Shown here in pieces: positions 24,659 to 34,467 of a stretch of DNA of 64,000 bases. This DNA is from Pseudonocardiaceae bacterium YIM PH 21723 (GTDB taxonomy: Bacteria; Actinomycetota; Actinomycetes; Mycobacteriales; Pseudonocardiaceae): the NCBI GenBank assembly GCA_003600225.1, contig QZFT01000056.1:186001-250000 (forward strand). Direction: 5' to 3'. Made by a program: the position numbers and the translations under genes. Each line of letters opens with the position of its first letter. The stretch's first letter is position 1. The notes below the pieces were generated by a model. That model saw only the letters and a program-made list of their open reading frames with translations, had not been told where the DNA came from and ran no database searches.

Positions 24659-25425
24659 CGGCGGTGTCCGTTCGCGAGCAGCCGCAGGATCTCGGTGCGC
24701 AGCGCGACGAAGGCCGGATCGGCGAGCGTGTCCTCCCGGGTGGTGCCCGCGGTGTACTCGACGGGCACCGTGCGCAGGACCCGGGCGGGGCGGCCGCTGA
24801 GCACGACCACCTGGTCGCACAGCAACAGGGCCTCCTCCACATCATGGGTGACCAGCAGCGTGGTGCGCGGCTCGGCACGCAATACGCCCCGCAGCCAGTC
24901 CTGCATGCCGCCCCGGGTGATGGCGTCCAGGCCGCCGAACGGCTCGTCCAGCAGCAACACGTCCTTGGCCGCGGCGAGGGTACGCAGGAACGCCACCCGC
25001 TGCCGCATGCCGCCGGACAGCTCCGCTGGGCGGCGCAGCTCGAATCCGGCGAGCCCGAAGCGTTCGAACAGCGGCGTCACCTCGGCCCGGGCGGCCGCCC
25101 GGGACAGCCCCCGGTTGGTCAACGCCAGCGCGGCGTTGTCCACGGCGGTCAGCCAGGGCAGCAGCAGATCCCGCTGCGGCATCAGCGCGCAGTGCGACAG
25201 GCGTCCCGCCGCGCTGGTCTGCGAGCCGACGGTGACGGTGCCGACAGCGGGATCGTCCAGGCCGGAGACGAACGAGAGCAGGGTGGACTTGCCACACCCA
25301 CTGGGACCGATCACACCCAGCGACCGGCCTGCGGGAACCTGCAGATCGATATCCTGAAGAACCTCTAGATCCCCGAAGCGGTGCCCGACCCCCGTCAGGC
25401 GCACCGCCGCCCCCGCACTCACCAC
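24655..25425 (-). CDS. ABC transporter ATP-binding protein
   Basis: A 256-residue ATPase with Walker A GPSGCGKST (residues 40-48), the signature LSGGMRQRVA, Walker B VLLLDEPFGGLD and the switch TLLVTHDVEEAL. This set resembles nitrate/sulfonate/thiamine-precursor (TauB/SsuB/ThiZ) ATPases. GTG start at 25425. First gene of the importer operon; only 42 bases separate it from the divergent phosphatase, so the promoter is compact and there is no room for a riboswitch. Confidence 0.92.
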   Translation of the reverse strand: MVSAGAAVRLTGVGHRFGDLEVLQDIDLQVPAGRSLGVIGPSGCGKSTLLSFVSGLDDPAVGTVTVGSQTSAAGRLSHCALMPQRDLLLPWLTAVDNAALALTNRGLSRAAARAEVTPLFERFGLAGFELRRPAELSGGMRQRVAFLRTLAAAKDVLLLDEPFGGLDAITRGGMQDWLRGVLRAEPRTTLLVTHDVEEALLLCDQVVVLSGRPARVLRTVPVEYTAGTTREDTLADPAFVALRTEILRLLANGHRR

Positions 25426-25467
25426 CGGCTCAACGTACCTGACGTTTCACCCGTGATCGGAGTGACG

Positions 25468-26199
25468 ATGTACACCCGTTTCCTGGACCTGGACGGCCTG
25501 CTCAACCTGCGGGACCTGGGCGGTTACCCCACCGAGGACGGTCGCACGGTCGCGTGGCGGAAGCTGTTCCGCTCCGATTCGATGCACCGGCTGACGCCGG
25601 CCGGGCAGGCGGCGTGGGACGAGCTCGGCATCCGGACGGTGATCGACCTGCGTACCCCGTTCGAGGTGGATCACCGACGGTGGACGCCGATCGACGGCTG
25701 GGCGGGCACCTGGCATCACCTGCCGGTACTGACCGAGATCCCCGACTGGACGGCCGTGGACAAGGAGTACGCCGAGGGACCGGACCTGGCCGCCGACCAC
25801 TACCTGGAGATGCTGTCACTCGGCGCGATCCCGCTGCGCGACGCGGTGACCGCGTTGATCGAACAGCCCGCCCTGTTCCACTGCGCGGCGGGCAAGGACC
25901 GCACCGGCGTGCTGGCGGCGCTGACCCTCCGGCTGCTCGGCGTGCCCGCCGAGACCGTGGTCGAGGACTACGCGCTGACCGAAAGCGCCACCCAGGCCTG
26001 GCTGGAGCTGCGGGCCGCCCAGGGAAAGACCACGTTCGACTTCTACGTGCCGCCGAGCATGCGCGGCTCCGCCCCGTACACCATGCAGCGGTTCCTGACC
26101 CGGATCGACGCCGAGCACGGCGGAGTCCTCGGCGTGGCAACCGATCTCGGGATCCCTCAGTCCACTGTGGACGAGCTGCGCCGCTCGTTGCTGATCTGA
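25468..26199 (+). CDS. Tyrosine-protein phosphatase-like (Y_phosphatase3)
   Basis: A 243-residue phosphatase of the Y_phosphatase3 group. The P-loop is HCAAGKDRTG (residues 138-147, Cys139 nucleophile, Arg145 phosphate binding). The N-terminal LNLRDLGGYPTEDGRTV block and DLRTPFEV are family hallmarks. Start at 25468 follows GGAG at 7 bases. Members dephosphorylate phosphotyrosine, phosphoinositides or small phosphates. The last 43 bases overlap the end of the convergent MFS gene. Confidence 0.9.
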   Translation: MYTRFLDLDGLLNLRDLGGYPTEDGRTVAWRKLFRSDSMHRLTPAGQAAWDELGIRTVIDLRTPFEVDHRRWTPIDGWAGTWHHLPVLTEIPDWTAVDKEYAEGPDLAADHYLEMLSLGAIPLRDAVTALIEQPALFHCAAGKDRTGVLAALTLRLLGVPAETVVEDYALTESATQAWLELRAAQGKTTFDFYVPPSMRGSAPYTMQRFLTRIDAEHGGVLGVATDLGIPQSTVDELRRSLLI

Positions 26200-27317
26200 T
26201 TCGCGCACAACGCCAGCACCAGCGGGAACACCACCAGCAGGGACAGCGCGAAGCGCATGCTGCTGACAGTGGCCAGCGCACCGATCAGCGGTGGCCCGGC
26301 CAGCAGTCCCAGGTAGCCCAGGGTGGACACCGTGGCCAGGGCCGCAGCCGGCCGGGCATGGAAAGACGCGGCGGCGCTGAACACCGTCGGCACCACCCCG
26401 GCCACCCCGAGGCCGAGTAACGCGAAGCCGATCATCCCGGCGGCCGGATCGGTGACCAGCAACGCGGGCGGGAAGCCGATCCCGGCCACCAGCCCACAGG
26501 CGCGCAGGTAGGCCCGGCGGCCCCAGCGGGCCACCAGGTGATCGCCGACGAACCGGCCACCGGCCATGGTCAGCGAGAACACCGCGAAGGCCAGCGCCGA
26601 GGTCGCCTCGGTCGCGCCGAGGGTGTTGTGCAGGTAGAAGGAGGTCCAGTCATTGGCCGCGCCCTCACACAGCAGGATCGCGCTGACCAGCACACCGAGC
26701 ACCAGCAGCGGCCGGTTCCACGCGCGTCCACGCTCGGCGGGCGGGGTGGGCGCGGCGGGTAGCAGCCACCAGGTGAACGGCAGTCCCACGCCGACCAGCA
26801 CGACCGCGACCAGCGGGAAGTGCACGGAAACCGGGACATCGGCGGCCAGTACTCCGGTGAGCGCGCCCGCCAGGCCACCGAGGCTCCACACCCCGTGGAA
26901 GGTGGACATGATCTGCCGCCCGATCACCGCCTCCACCTGCGCCGCCGCGGTGTTCTGCGCCACGTCCAACAGGCTCACACATATCCCGAGCACACCGAGC
27001 GCGGCAGCCAGTTGCCACACCGACGAGGCGAGGCCGACCCAGCTGAGCGCCAGCCCGTTGGCGACCAGCGACCAGCGGATCACCGCGGTGCTGCCCAACC
27101 GGTGGATCACCACGCCGGCCAACGGGAGTCCGACCACGGCGCCGACGGCGAGGCTGAACACCACGGCGGACATGGTGGCCGTGGTGAGACCGAGATCGGT
27201 GGCCATCACCGGCGTGCGGCTGGCCCACACCAGGAAGCCGCCGCTGACGAAGAAGATCACCGTTGCCGCCCACCTGGCGCGGACAACGGGAGCGAGACCT
27301 GCGGTTATATTCGCCAC
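26157..27317 (-). CDS. MFS transporter
   Basis: A 386-residue major facilitator protein with 12 predicted helices, opening ARWAATVIFFVSGGFLVWASR, which resembles FucP/YbjJ-like carriers. The RFVGDHLVARWGRR loop between helices 8 and 9 is the MFS motif A-like element. It probably exports or imports a small hydrophilic molecule by proton coupling; substrate unknown. Its 3' end overlaps the convergent phosphatase by 43 bases. Upstream of its start lies a hairpin that separates it from the YchJ gene. Confidence 0.88.
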   Translation of the reverse strand: MANITAGLAPVVRARWAATVIFFVSGGFLVWASRTPVMATDLGLTTATMSAVVFSLAVGAVVGLPLAGVVIHRLGSTAVIRWSLVANGLALSWVGLASSVWQLAAALGVLGICVSLLDVAQNTAAAQVEAVIGRQIMSTFHGVWSLGGLAGALTGVLAADVPVSVHFPLVAVVLVGVGLPFTWWLLPAAPTPPAERGRAWNRPLLVLGVLVSAILLCEGAANDWTSFYLHNTLGATEATSALAFAVFSLTMAGGRFVGDHLVARWGRRAYLRACGLVAGIGFPPALLVTDPAAGMIGFALLGLGVAGVVPTVFSAAASFHARPAAALATVSTLGYLGLLAGPPLIGALATVSSMRFALSLLVVFPLVLALCANQISNERRSSSTVD

Positions 27318-27356
27318 AAATCGACCCTATTGGCTATGGCCAGCGATTTAGTGATT

Positions 27357-27400
27357 CCGCGAACAGGGGCTGTCGCGCAGTAGGCATGCCCTGTTCGCGG
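27357..27400 (-). terminator. Hairpin between YchJ and MFS genes
   Basis: Arms CCGCGAACAGGG (27357-27368) and CCCTGTTCGCGG (27389-27400) are perfect inverted repeats over 12 bases with a 20-base loop. Located six bases past the stop of the leftward YchJ-like gene, so probably its terminator. Confidence 0.6.
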
Positions 27401-27406
27401 GACCAC

Positions 27407-27787
27407 TCAGTGATGGTCGCCGTCGACGTAGAACCAGCTGCCGTTCTCCCGGCGGAACCGGCTGTGCTCGCGCAGCGCACCGGAAGCACCGGACAGCTCG
27501 TAGTGGGCGGCGAACTCGACGGTGCCCTGCAGGTCGAACGGGCCGCCGCCGGTGCGGTCCAGGATCTCCAGCCGGATCCACCGCAGTTCGGGCTCGAACT
27601 CCACGGACCGGGGCCGGGTAGACGGATGCCAGGAGGCCAGCAGGTAGGACTCGTCGCCGACGTAGAACGCGGCGAACCGGGAGCGCATCAGCTGCTCCGC
27701 GGTCGCTGCCCGCGCCGATCCGGAGTGCAGCCGGCCACAACACTCGTCGAAACCGGCACCGGCACCGCACGGACATTGTCGAATCAT
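27407..27787 (-). CDS. YchJ family (UPF0225) SEC-C motif protein
   Basis: A 126-residue protein starting MIRQCPCGAGAGFDECCGRL, which is the SEC-C zinc-binding motif (CxC ... CC). The following AEQLMRSRFAAFYVGDESYLLASWHPSTRP block is diagnostic of the YchJ/UPF0225 family (NTF2-like fold). I chose the ATG at 27787, as the extra upstream residues do not belong to the family N-terminus. Function is not established; some SEC-C proteins bind the protein export machinery or ribosome. Confidence 0.9.
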   Translation of the reverse strand: MIRQCPCGAGAGFDECCGRLHSGSARAATAEQLMRSRFAAFYVGDESYLLASWHPSTRPRSVEFEPELRWIRLEILDRTGGGPFDLQGTVEFAAHYELSGASGALREHSRFRRENGSWFYVDGDHH

Positions 27788-27831
27788 CCGTCCAGTGTTC
27801 CAGATGATCACAGCGAAGGAGGCACAGGTCG

Positions 27832-28770
27832 ATGGGTCTGCTTGCCGCGGCGGGAAAACTGCTGCCGGTGGCGCTGGCGTTCAGCGGCGGCGTCCTCTTC
27901 GCCCGGCGCAAGATCATCCAGGCCTCGGATGCCCGGGTGTTCAACGACTTCTGCTTCCTGTTCGCCATTCCCAGCTACCTGTTCGCCAAGATCTACACGG
28001 CGGATCTGCGACACCTGTTCGACTGGCACGCGCTGGGCAGCTACATGATCAGCGTGATCACCGGTATGGCCCTGCTCGCGGTCGCCGTGCACCTGGTGAG
28101 CAGGCCGGGGCCACGTGGGCTGGCCCTGCGGCTGATGGCGGGCGTGCAGGTGAACACCGCCTACTTCGCCATCCCGGTGTTCATCATGCTGTGGGGCGAC
28201 GCGACGCCGATCTTCCCGGTACTGCTGATGCAGACCTGCCTGCTCACCGCGACGGTCATCGCGATCATGGAGTTCGACACGGGGAGCGAGGGATCGGTCC
28301 CCGCCAAGGTGTCCAAGGCGGTGTGGTCCTCGCTGAACACCCCGGTGGTGATCGCGTGCTGGGCCGGAATCGCGTTGAACCTGGTGGACATCCCGGTTCC
28401 GCAGGCCGCGCTGGACGCGTTCGGCTTCGTCGGCCAGGCCGCGGCGCCGATCGCGTTGTTCGCCCTGGGGCTCTATCTGGGCGGCGCGGGCATCTCGTTA
28501 CGGGGCACCACGCGCGAGGAGATCGCCCTGGTGACCATCAAGTGCCTGGTGATGCCGGTGGCCATCTACCTGCTCTGCCGCTATGCCTTCGACGTCCGCC
28601 CGCCGTGGCTGCATTACCTCACGGTACTGGCCGCGATGCCCGCCGCGCAGAACCTCTTCATCGTCGCGCAGCGGTACGAGGTGGAGACCGAACTGGCGGC
28701 ATCCCTGGTGGTCAAGAGCTCCGCCGCATCCCTGGCGTTGCTTCCACTGTGGATATATCTCGTGGCCTGA
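27832..28770 (+). CDS. AEC family transporter (auxin efflux carrier-like)
   Basis: A 312-residue membrane protein with about ten helices in two halves. It opens with LLPVALAFSGGVLFARRKII and FNDFCFLFAIPSYLF and has the NTAYFAIPVF and AAMPAAQNLFIVAQ elements with conserved polar residues in helix breaks, as in AEC/PIN-type carriers for carboxylates (malate, malonate) or amino acids. A strong ribosome site, GAAGGAGG, precedes the ATG. Substrate is unknown. Stands alone, divergent from YchJ. Confidence 0.9.
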   Translation: MGLLAAAGKLLPVALAFSGGVLFARRKIIQASDARVFNDFCFLFAIPSYLFAKIYTADLRHLFDWHALGSYMISVITGMALLAVAVHLVSRPGPRGLALRLMAGVQVNTAYFAIPVFIMLWGDATPIFPVLLMQTCLLTATVIAIMEFDTGSEGSVPAKVSKAVWSSLNTPVVIACWAGIALNLVDIPVPQAALDAFGFVGQAAAPIALFALGLYLGGAGISLRGTTREEIALVTIKCLVMPVAIYLLCRYAFDVRPPWLHYLTVLAAMPAAQNLFIVAQRYEVETELAASLVVKSSAASLALLPLWIYLVA

Positions 28771-28849
28771 CCGGGGTAGGTCGTTATAACGAATGGGTCA
28801 TGTCAGGTGCACATAGCGGCACCCTGCTGCCGGATGGACCTTGACTGCA

Positions 28850-28865
28850 ACTGGTCCAGACCACA
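28850..28865. promoter_or_regulatory. DasR-responsive element (dre)-like site before the chitinase
   Basis: ACTGGTCCAGACCACA matches the Streptomyces dre consensus (ACTGGTCTAGACCACT) at 14 of 16 positions. A TTGACT box at 28841-28846 lies immediately upstream, so the site overlaps the space where a -10 region would be. DasR is a GntR repressor released by glucosamine-phosphate ligands; control of chitinases through dre sites is established in Streptomyces. Confidence 0.75.
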
Positions 28866-28917
28866 CAGTTCGGATTGAGCATCGTTTCTTTCCCTGCCTC
28901 CTTCCCTGAGGAGAAGA

Positions 28918-30144
<1,227 letters not shown>

Positions 30145-30552
30145 CTAGATGCTGATCTGACCGATCCAGGAGTCGAGTCCCTGTGCGATGGGCTCGGCTC
30201 CTGGGCGGATCTGGTCGTAGCTCTCCTGCAGGAACTCGCAGACGTGCTCGGCATTAAAGTGGATCGCCGCGTAGCCACTGGGGCTGCGCAGTTCCATCCG
30301 CACCCACACGTGGTCCATCGGCATGATCTGCACGTCACCGACCCCGGCGGCCGCGATGAGGCCATCCGCGAGGAGATCGCGGGAGAAGACCCACTCGACC
30401 CATTCGGACCGCCGGCCGGCCAGCAGGACCTTCACGGCCAGCGGGTCGTCCAGGTCGTACTCCCAGCGGGTGCGGACCGGCACCGGTACCCGTAAAAGGG
30501 TCTCGTCCCGCGCGACAATCGCGCCGTCGATTTCCTGCATTACCTGCACCAT
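30145..30552 (-). CDS. SsgA-like protein (SALP), sporulation/cell division
   Basis: A 135-residue protein of the SsgA family. VPVRTRWEYDLDDPLAVKVL, SEWVEWVFSRDLLADGLIAA and GDVQIMP with a C-terminal EFLQESYDQIRPG match SALPs, which position septa and control spore wall steps in morphologically complex actinomycetes. The ATG at 30552 has AAGGAGGG at ideal spacing; the longer frame upstream is unlikely. It is convergent with the chitinase gene, their stops 0-1 bases apart. Which SALP subclass it belongs to is not clear. Confidence 0.87.
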   Translation of the reverse strand: MVQVMQEIDGAIVARDETLLRVPVPVRTRWEYDLDDPLAVKVLLAGRRSEWVEWVFSRDLLADGLIAAAGVGDVQIMPMDHVWVRMELRSPSGYAAIHFNAEHVCEFLQESYDQIRPGAEPIAQGLDSWIGQISI

Positions 30553-30968
30553 GGAGCCCTCCTTGGCCTCGAACTCTCCATCTGCACGCGGGTTCTCAGC
30601 CATGTCAAACCCAGTTCCAGGAGCACTTCGAACAACGAGTAGGATCGCGCCATCAGCCCTGGTCATGGGTGGTTTGTGGGCAAGCTCATGCCAAGGTGTT
30701 AGTGGTTCGTGGTGTGTCTGCCGAATATCGGAATATTCAGCTGGTAACGATTCATTCTCTTGCCGTAACCACTTAGGCCAAAAGGCTTATCCACAATCTG
30801 GGAATTTCACTTATCGCGTTCGGTAGGTCACTCGGGATATGCCCAGCCCAGCAGGGGTCTAGACCAATACGCGAAGATCACCGGTGATGGGGTTCCGGTC
30901 TGATCGATGTCGACCAGGACACGATCCGGTACGACATCCAGCGGGTTGACAGGTCATGGGGGCTCCGC
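30553..30968. other. Intergenic region between SsgA-like and kinase genes
   Basis: About 415 bases, the longest gap without a gene. It is AT-richer between 30690 and 30800. It contains a dre-like palindrome (30853-30868) and a perfect 12-base palindrome ATCACCGGTGAT (30877-30888). I see no open frame with a good ribosome site. Confidence 0.5.
30853..30868. promoter_or_regulatory. Second dre-like palindrome
   Basis: AGGGGTCTAGACCAAT contains the perfect core GGTCTAGACC and matches the DasR dre consensus at 14 of 16 positions. It is 101 bases before the kinase start and about 300 bases before the divergent SsgA-like gene, so it could control either. Confidence 0.5.
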
Positions 30969-31502
30969 GTGTACGAGGTACTGCTGCTGGCCGGCCGATC
31001 CGGCTCCGGGAAATCGACCGTGGGCTATGAGGTCTCGGCCCTGCTCGAAGCGCAGCAGGTGACCCACTGCCTGCTCGAGGGCGACTACCTCGATCACGCC
31101 TGGCCGGAACCACCGAACTCGCTGCTGGAGGCCAATCTCGCCGCGATCTGGCGGAACTACACCGAACTCGGCTACCGCAGGCTCGTCTACACCAACTCGG
31201 CGTGCATCCTGGTCCCGGACATGTTCCGCCGGGCGCTCGGCGCGCCGCTGCGGATCATCCCGGTGTTGCTGACGGCCTCCGACGAGTCCGTCCTCGCCCG
31301 GTTGTCCGCTCGGGAGATCGGCAGTGGTCTGGACTCGCATGTCCGGCGGAGCGCCCATCTAGCGCGGGTACTGGAGTCGGCCGCTCCCCCGGACACCGTC
31401 CGCATCCCCACCGACAACCGCCCGATCCCCGAGATCGCCCACGATGTCGTCGCCGTCACCGGCTGGCCGCGGGTCAGCCCCGCGTCGCGATCAGCACCGT
31501 GA
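30969..31502 (+). CDS. P-loop kinase-like ATPase
   Basis: A 177-residue P-loop protein. Walker A is GRSGSGKST (residues 9-17) and the layout (LLEGDYLDHAWPEP, then VYTNSACILVPDM) resembles small-molecule kinases of the adenylylsulfate/nucleoside kinase type. A lid region may be ARLSAREIGSGLDSHVRRS. Substrate unknown. GTG start at 30969 with GGGG upstream. The 3' end overlaps the convergent lutC-like gene by 29 bases. It lies downstream of a dre-like site, which hints at a link with amino-sugar metabolism. Confidence 0.8.
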   Translation: MYEVLLLAGRSGSGKSTVGYEVSALLEAQQVTHCLLEGDYLDHAWPEPPNSLLEANLAAIWRNYTELGYRRLVYTNSACILVPDMFRRALGAPLRIIPVLLTASDESVLARLSAREIGSGLDSHVRRSAHLARVLESAAPPDTVRIPTDNRPIPEIAHDVVAVTGWPRVSPASRSAP

Positions 31503-32070
31503 GATTGCGTGGGCCGTGGACGCCCTCCACCCGGTTGAGCTCGATGTCGCTGGTGGCGCTCGGCCCGCTGATCCAGGTCTGCGGGCGCACCGCGTCCAGC
31601 CGCGCGACGGCCTCCGGCACGTCGGCGACGATCTGGTCGGTGAACACCACGCACACGTGATGATCCGGGATGAGGGTGAGCAGCCGCCGTCCCTGGGCGA
31701 ATCCGGCGTCCAGCACGACCGTCCCGGTCTCCGCGACGGCCACCGCACACCCGGTGACCACCGCAGCGAACGCGTCCACTTCGGACACCGAGAAGCCCGG
31801 ATCCCGTTCCACCGCACGACCGTCCACCCAGGACTCCGGAAGATCCGGCGGAACCACCACCGTGCCGGCGGGCAACGCGGCGGCGACCGCGGCGGACAGC
31901 TCCCCCGGTGACACCGTCCGGACCGTGGCGCGGTAGTCGGCGACCCGCTCGGCGAACAGTTCCACCAGGTCGCCGGCCGCCACGGGCACCGAAGCCGGCG
32001 GCACCGGCCCCGGCCGGGTTCCGGCGGTGGCCTGGCGGATACGGCGCAGGATCTCCTCGCGGGCGCTCAT
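31474..32070 (-). CDS. lutC: LutC/YkgG family (LUD domain) protein
   Basis: A 198-residue LUD-domain protein. It opens MSAREEILRRIRQAT and contains the family blocks CAVAVAETGTVVLDAG, LLTLIPDHHVCVVF and the C-terminal SATSDIELNRVEGVHGPRNL. LutC is a subunit of the LutABC lactate-utilisation complex together with two iron-sulfur proteins, LutA and LutB. Neither is encoded nearby, so this is an orphan copy or works with subunits encoded elsewhere. It overlaps the convergent kinase gene by 29 bases. Confidence 0.88.
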   Translation of the reverse strand: MSAREEILRRIRQATAGTRPGPVPPASVPVAAGDLVELFAERVADYRATVRTVSPGELSAAVAAALPAGTVVVPPDLPESWVDGRAVERDPGFSVSEVDAFAAVVTGCAVAVAETGTVVLDAGFAQGRRLLTLIPDHHVCVVFTDQIVADVPEAVARLDAVRPQTWISGPSATSDIELNRVEGVHGPRNLTVLIATRG

Positions 32071-32090
32071 GGCCCCTTCTTACTGCATGA

Positions 32091-33227
32091 CTAGGCCGGC
32101 GGCACGTAGATCCCGTCGTAGCCGGTGCACCGCGAGGTGCGCAGCAGTCGCTTCCGGCAGGCCTGCACGCTCACGTAGTACCCGTGCGCCGGATCCAGGC
32201 CGGTCACCGTGAACCGGTAGCCGGCCACCTCCCGGCCGTCCGCCCCGATCGCACCGGGGGTCTTCCAGCTGATGTTGAACGCGTCGGCGTGGCCGAACTG
32301 CCAGCGCACCTCGATCCGGTCGCGGTCGCGGCGCACCGAGGTGAAACACGGGACGGTGAGGTCCGTACACGGCCCCGGCGCCGTATGCCTGGGCACATAA
32401 CGGGATCCGCGCACGACCTGAACCGGGTCCATTGTGGACCAATGCAGGTGCGCACCGGGAAAATTGAGGTAGGAGACCGGACCGTCGAAGTCCCCGTCGG
32501 TGGGATACCCGAGCTCGTTCGCCGACCGCTGCCAGGTGTCGAACACCGGCAACGGCATCTCGGTCACGCCGATCGTGGGGACGACGACGAACACCTCACC
32601 GAAATCCAGCCGTTCGAACGGCTCCCCCGCGGCGGTCCGGCCGGGCTCCCCCAGCGGGCAGCCCTTCTTGTCCCGCCCGCCGTTGGCGATCCAGGCCTCC
32701 CGGATCCGCGGGTCCGCGGGCAGCCGGGTGCAGCCGTAGACACCCTGGTGGTTGTCCCACCAGGCGGTGGCCAGCACAGAGCCCGCCACGACGACCGCCA
32801 GCAGCGAGCCGCCGAAGCGCAGCGCGGTCCCCCAGCCACGACGCGGCCTGGGCGGCAGCGGGGTACGGGCGACCAGTCGCCTGGCCAGCCGGGTCTGCCG
32901 CCAGGTGAGCACGGTGGCCACCGGCTGCACGACCAGCACCGACGCGCTGATCGCGTACAACACGTGCAGCCCCAGCAGCACGCCCACGGTGGACACCACC
33001 GCCAGGCCGGCCAGGCCGATGCCGATGAACGCCTTCACCAGCCGCCACCACCAGGGGGCGCTGAGCAGCTGTTGCGCCCAGCGCAGGGCGACCCCGGCGA
33101 CCACCGGATCGGGATGCGGCAGCTGCCGGATCGCCAGCCTGCGCACCGCGCGCCGCCGGCCGAACCCCAGCTGCCACCAGGCAAGCTGGACCCCCACTAT
33201 GGTGGCGATATCCGTGGGCTCACCCAT
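32091..33227 (-). CDS. Membrane-anchored protein with LGFP-like and Fn3-like region
   Basis: A 378-residue protein (start at 33227, MGEPTDIATIVGVQ). The N-terminal third has three hydrophobic segments (about 55-85, 90-115, 138-160); the rest is predicted outside. The outer part has an LGFP-like element (GCPLGEPGRTAAG ... FERLDFGEVF, then NELGYPTDGDFDG), a repeat often found in actinobacterial cell-wall proteins, and a C-terminal Fn3-like domain (IEVRWQFGHADAFNISWKTP). Six cysteines occur in the outer part. Likely a cell-envelope protein; no activity can be assigned. Divergent from the histidine kinase gene. Confidence 0.75.
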   Translation of the reverse strand: MGEPTDIATIVGVQLAWWQLGFGRRRAVRRLAIRQLPHPDPVVAGVALRWAQQLLSAPWWWRLVKAFIGIGLAGLAVVSTVGVLLGLHVLYAISASVLVVQPVATVLTWRQTRLARRLVARTPLPPRPRRGWGTALRFGGSLLAVVVAGSVLATAWWDNHQGVYGCTRLPADPRIREAWIANGGRDKKGCPLGEPGRTAAGEPFERLDFGEVFVVVPTIGVTEMPLPVFDTWQRSANELGYPTDGDFDGPVSYLNFPGAHLHWSTMDPVQVVRGSRYVPRHTAPGPCTDLTVPCFTSVRRDRDRIEVRWQFGHADAFNISWKTPGAIGADGREVAGYRFTVTGLDPAHGYYVSVQACRKRLLRTSRCTGYDGIYVPPA

Positions 33228-33258
33228 GACAGCGCAGGTTAGACCCTGGGGGCGGTAC

Positions 33259-34452
33259 ATGTACGGGGAGTCCAGGCTGGGAGCCCACCCGGCGCCGCTG
33301 CTGCTGATCCTGGTGTTCCGGTGGCTGGCCTTCGCCTGGATGGCGCTGGTCGCCGCGCTGAGCGGCCAGATCCTGGATCAGGTCGCCTGGCTGGCCGCGC
33401 TGGTCCAGCTGGTCGTCCTGTGCTGGCTGCTCTGGCTCACCCTGGCCGCGGTGCACCGCACCGCCCCGGTACTGATCGCCGACCTGCTGCTGGCGACCGG
33501 GTTACTGCTGGTCAGCGGCTATGTCATGCCCACCGGATCGGTCCTGGCCGGGCACCCGTCACTGACCGGGGTCTATCCCCTGGCCGCGGTCGCGGCCTGG
33601 GCGGTCAGCTACGACGTGGCCGGTGGTCTGGCCGCCGGAGCGGTGCTGGCCCTGGCGCTGCCGGTGAGCTACGAGATCAACGGCGCGCCGCTGGACTCGC
33701 TGTCCTTCCTGCAGCAGTTCCAGCTGGCCGGTTCGGCGCTGGCCTTTCCCCTCGTGGGCGCGGCCGTGGGCCTGGCGGACCAGCAGTTCACCCGGCTGGC
33801 GGCCGAAGCCGGCCGGGTGAGCGACCACGCGGGCCGGTTGGAGGAACGCCAGTCGATCGCCGCGCGGATCCACGACGACGTGCTGCAACAACTGAGCAGG
33901 CTGCGCAGCCAGGGCGCGGAACTCGCCGAGCGCGGCGAGGTGCGCCCCACCGAGCTGCGGGCACTGCTGTCGGCCATCGGCGAGCAGGAACGGACGCTGC
34001 GCGAGATGGCCGTCGACGGGGCGGCGGCGCCGCCGGGCACCAGTTCGCTGCGCGCCGAACTGGTCACGCTCGCCAGTGGTTTCCCGGAACTGGACGTGCA
34101 GTTCATCTGCACCGACACCGTGTGGCTGGCCAACACCGCCGTCGAGGATGTGCGGGGCGCGGTTCGCGAGGCCCTGACCAACGTCGTCCGGCACGCGCGG
34201 GCCGAACGGGTGTGGATCTCGGTGCTGCCCGCGCAGACCGGGGTGACGATCACCGTGCGGGACAACGGCGTCGGGTTCACCTTCGACGAACAACGGTTGC
34301 GCACTTCCGGCAGGCTGGGCCTCCAACTGAGTGTCATCGCCCGCATGGCCAGGCTGGGCGGGAGTACGGTGATCCGTGGCAGGCCGGGACGTGGCGCGGA
34401 GATCGAGTTGGGCCTTCCCGCGTCCATCCTCAGCGGTCCGCCGAGTGCCTAG
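33259..34452 (+). CDS. NarL-type sensor histidine kinase
   Basis: A 397-residue membrane kinase. An N-terminal sensor of about five helices (residues 8-160) is followed by the HisKA_3 dimerisation motif ERQSIAARIHDDVLQQL with phospho-acceptor His205 and a HATPase domain (AVREALTNVVRHARAERVWI, TVRDNGVGFTF, GLQLSVIARM). The ATG at 33259 has a GGGGGC site; the open frame upstream is antisense to the previous gene and is not coding. Its partner, a LuxR-type response regulator, starts 15 bases after its stop. Confidence 0.9.
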   Translation: MYGESRLGAHPAPLLLILVFRWLAFAWMALVAALSGQILDQVAWLAALVQLVVLCWLLWLTLAAVHRTAPVLIADLLLATGLLLVSGYVMPTGSVLAGHPSLTGVYPLAAVAAWAVSYDVAGGLAAGAVLALALPVSYEINGAPLDSLSFLQQFQLAGSALAFPLVGAAVGLADQQFTRLAAEAGRVSDHAGRLEERQSIAARIHDDVLQQLSRLRSQGAELAERGEVRPTELRALLSAIGEQERTLREMAVDGAAAPPGTSSLRAELVTLASGFPELDVQFICTDTVWLANTAVEDVRGAVREALTNVVRHARAERVWISVLPAQTGVTITVRDNGVGFTFDEQRLRTSGRLGLQLSVIARMARLGGSTVIRGRPGRGAEIELGLPASILSGPPSA

Positions 34453-34467
34453 CCCGAGGGGGTCGCG

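Noticed and set aside
25426-25467. TPP riboswitch before the ThiY-like importer
   Set aside because: Only 42 bases separate the divergent starts and no conserved thi-box pattern is visible.
30889-30968. Upstream start or leader peptide for the P-loop kinase
   Set aside because: Possible ATGs upstream have no ribosome site and lie in other frames; the GTG at 30969 fits the P-loop spacing.
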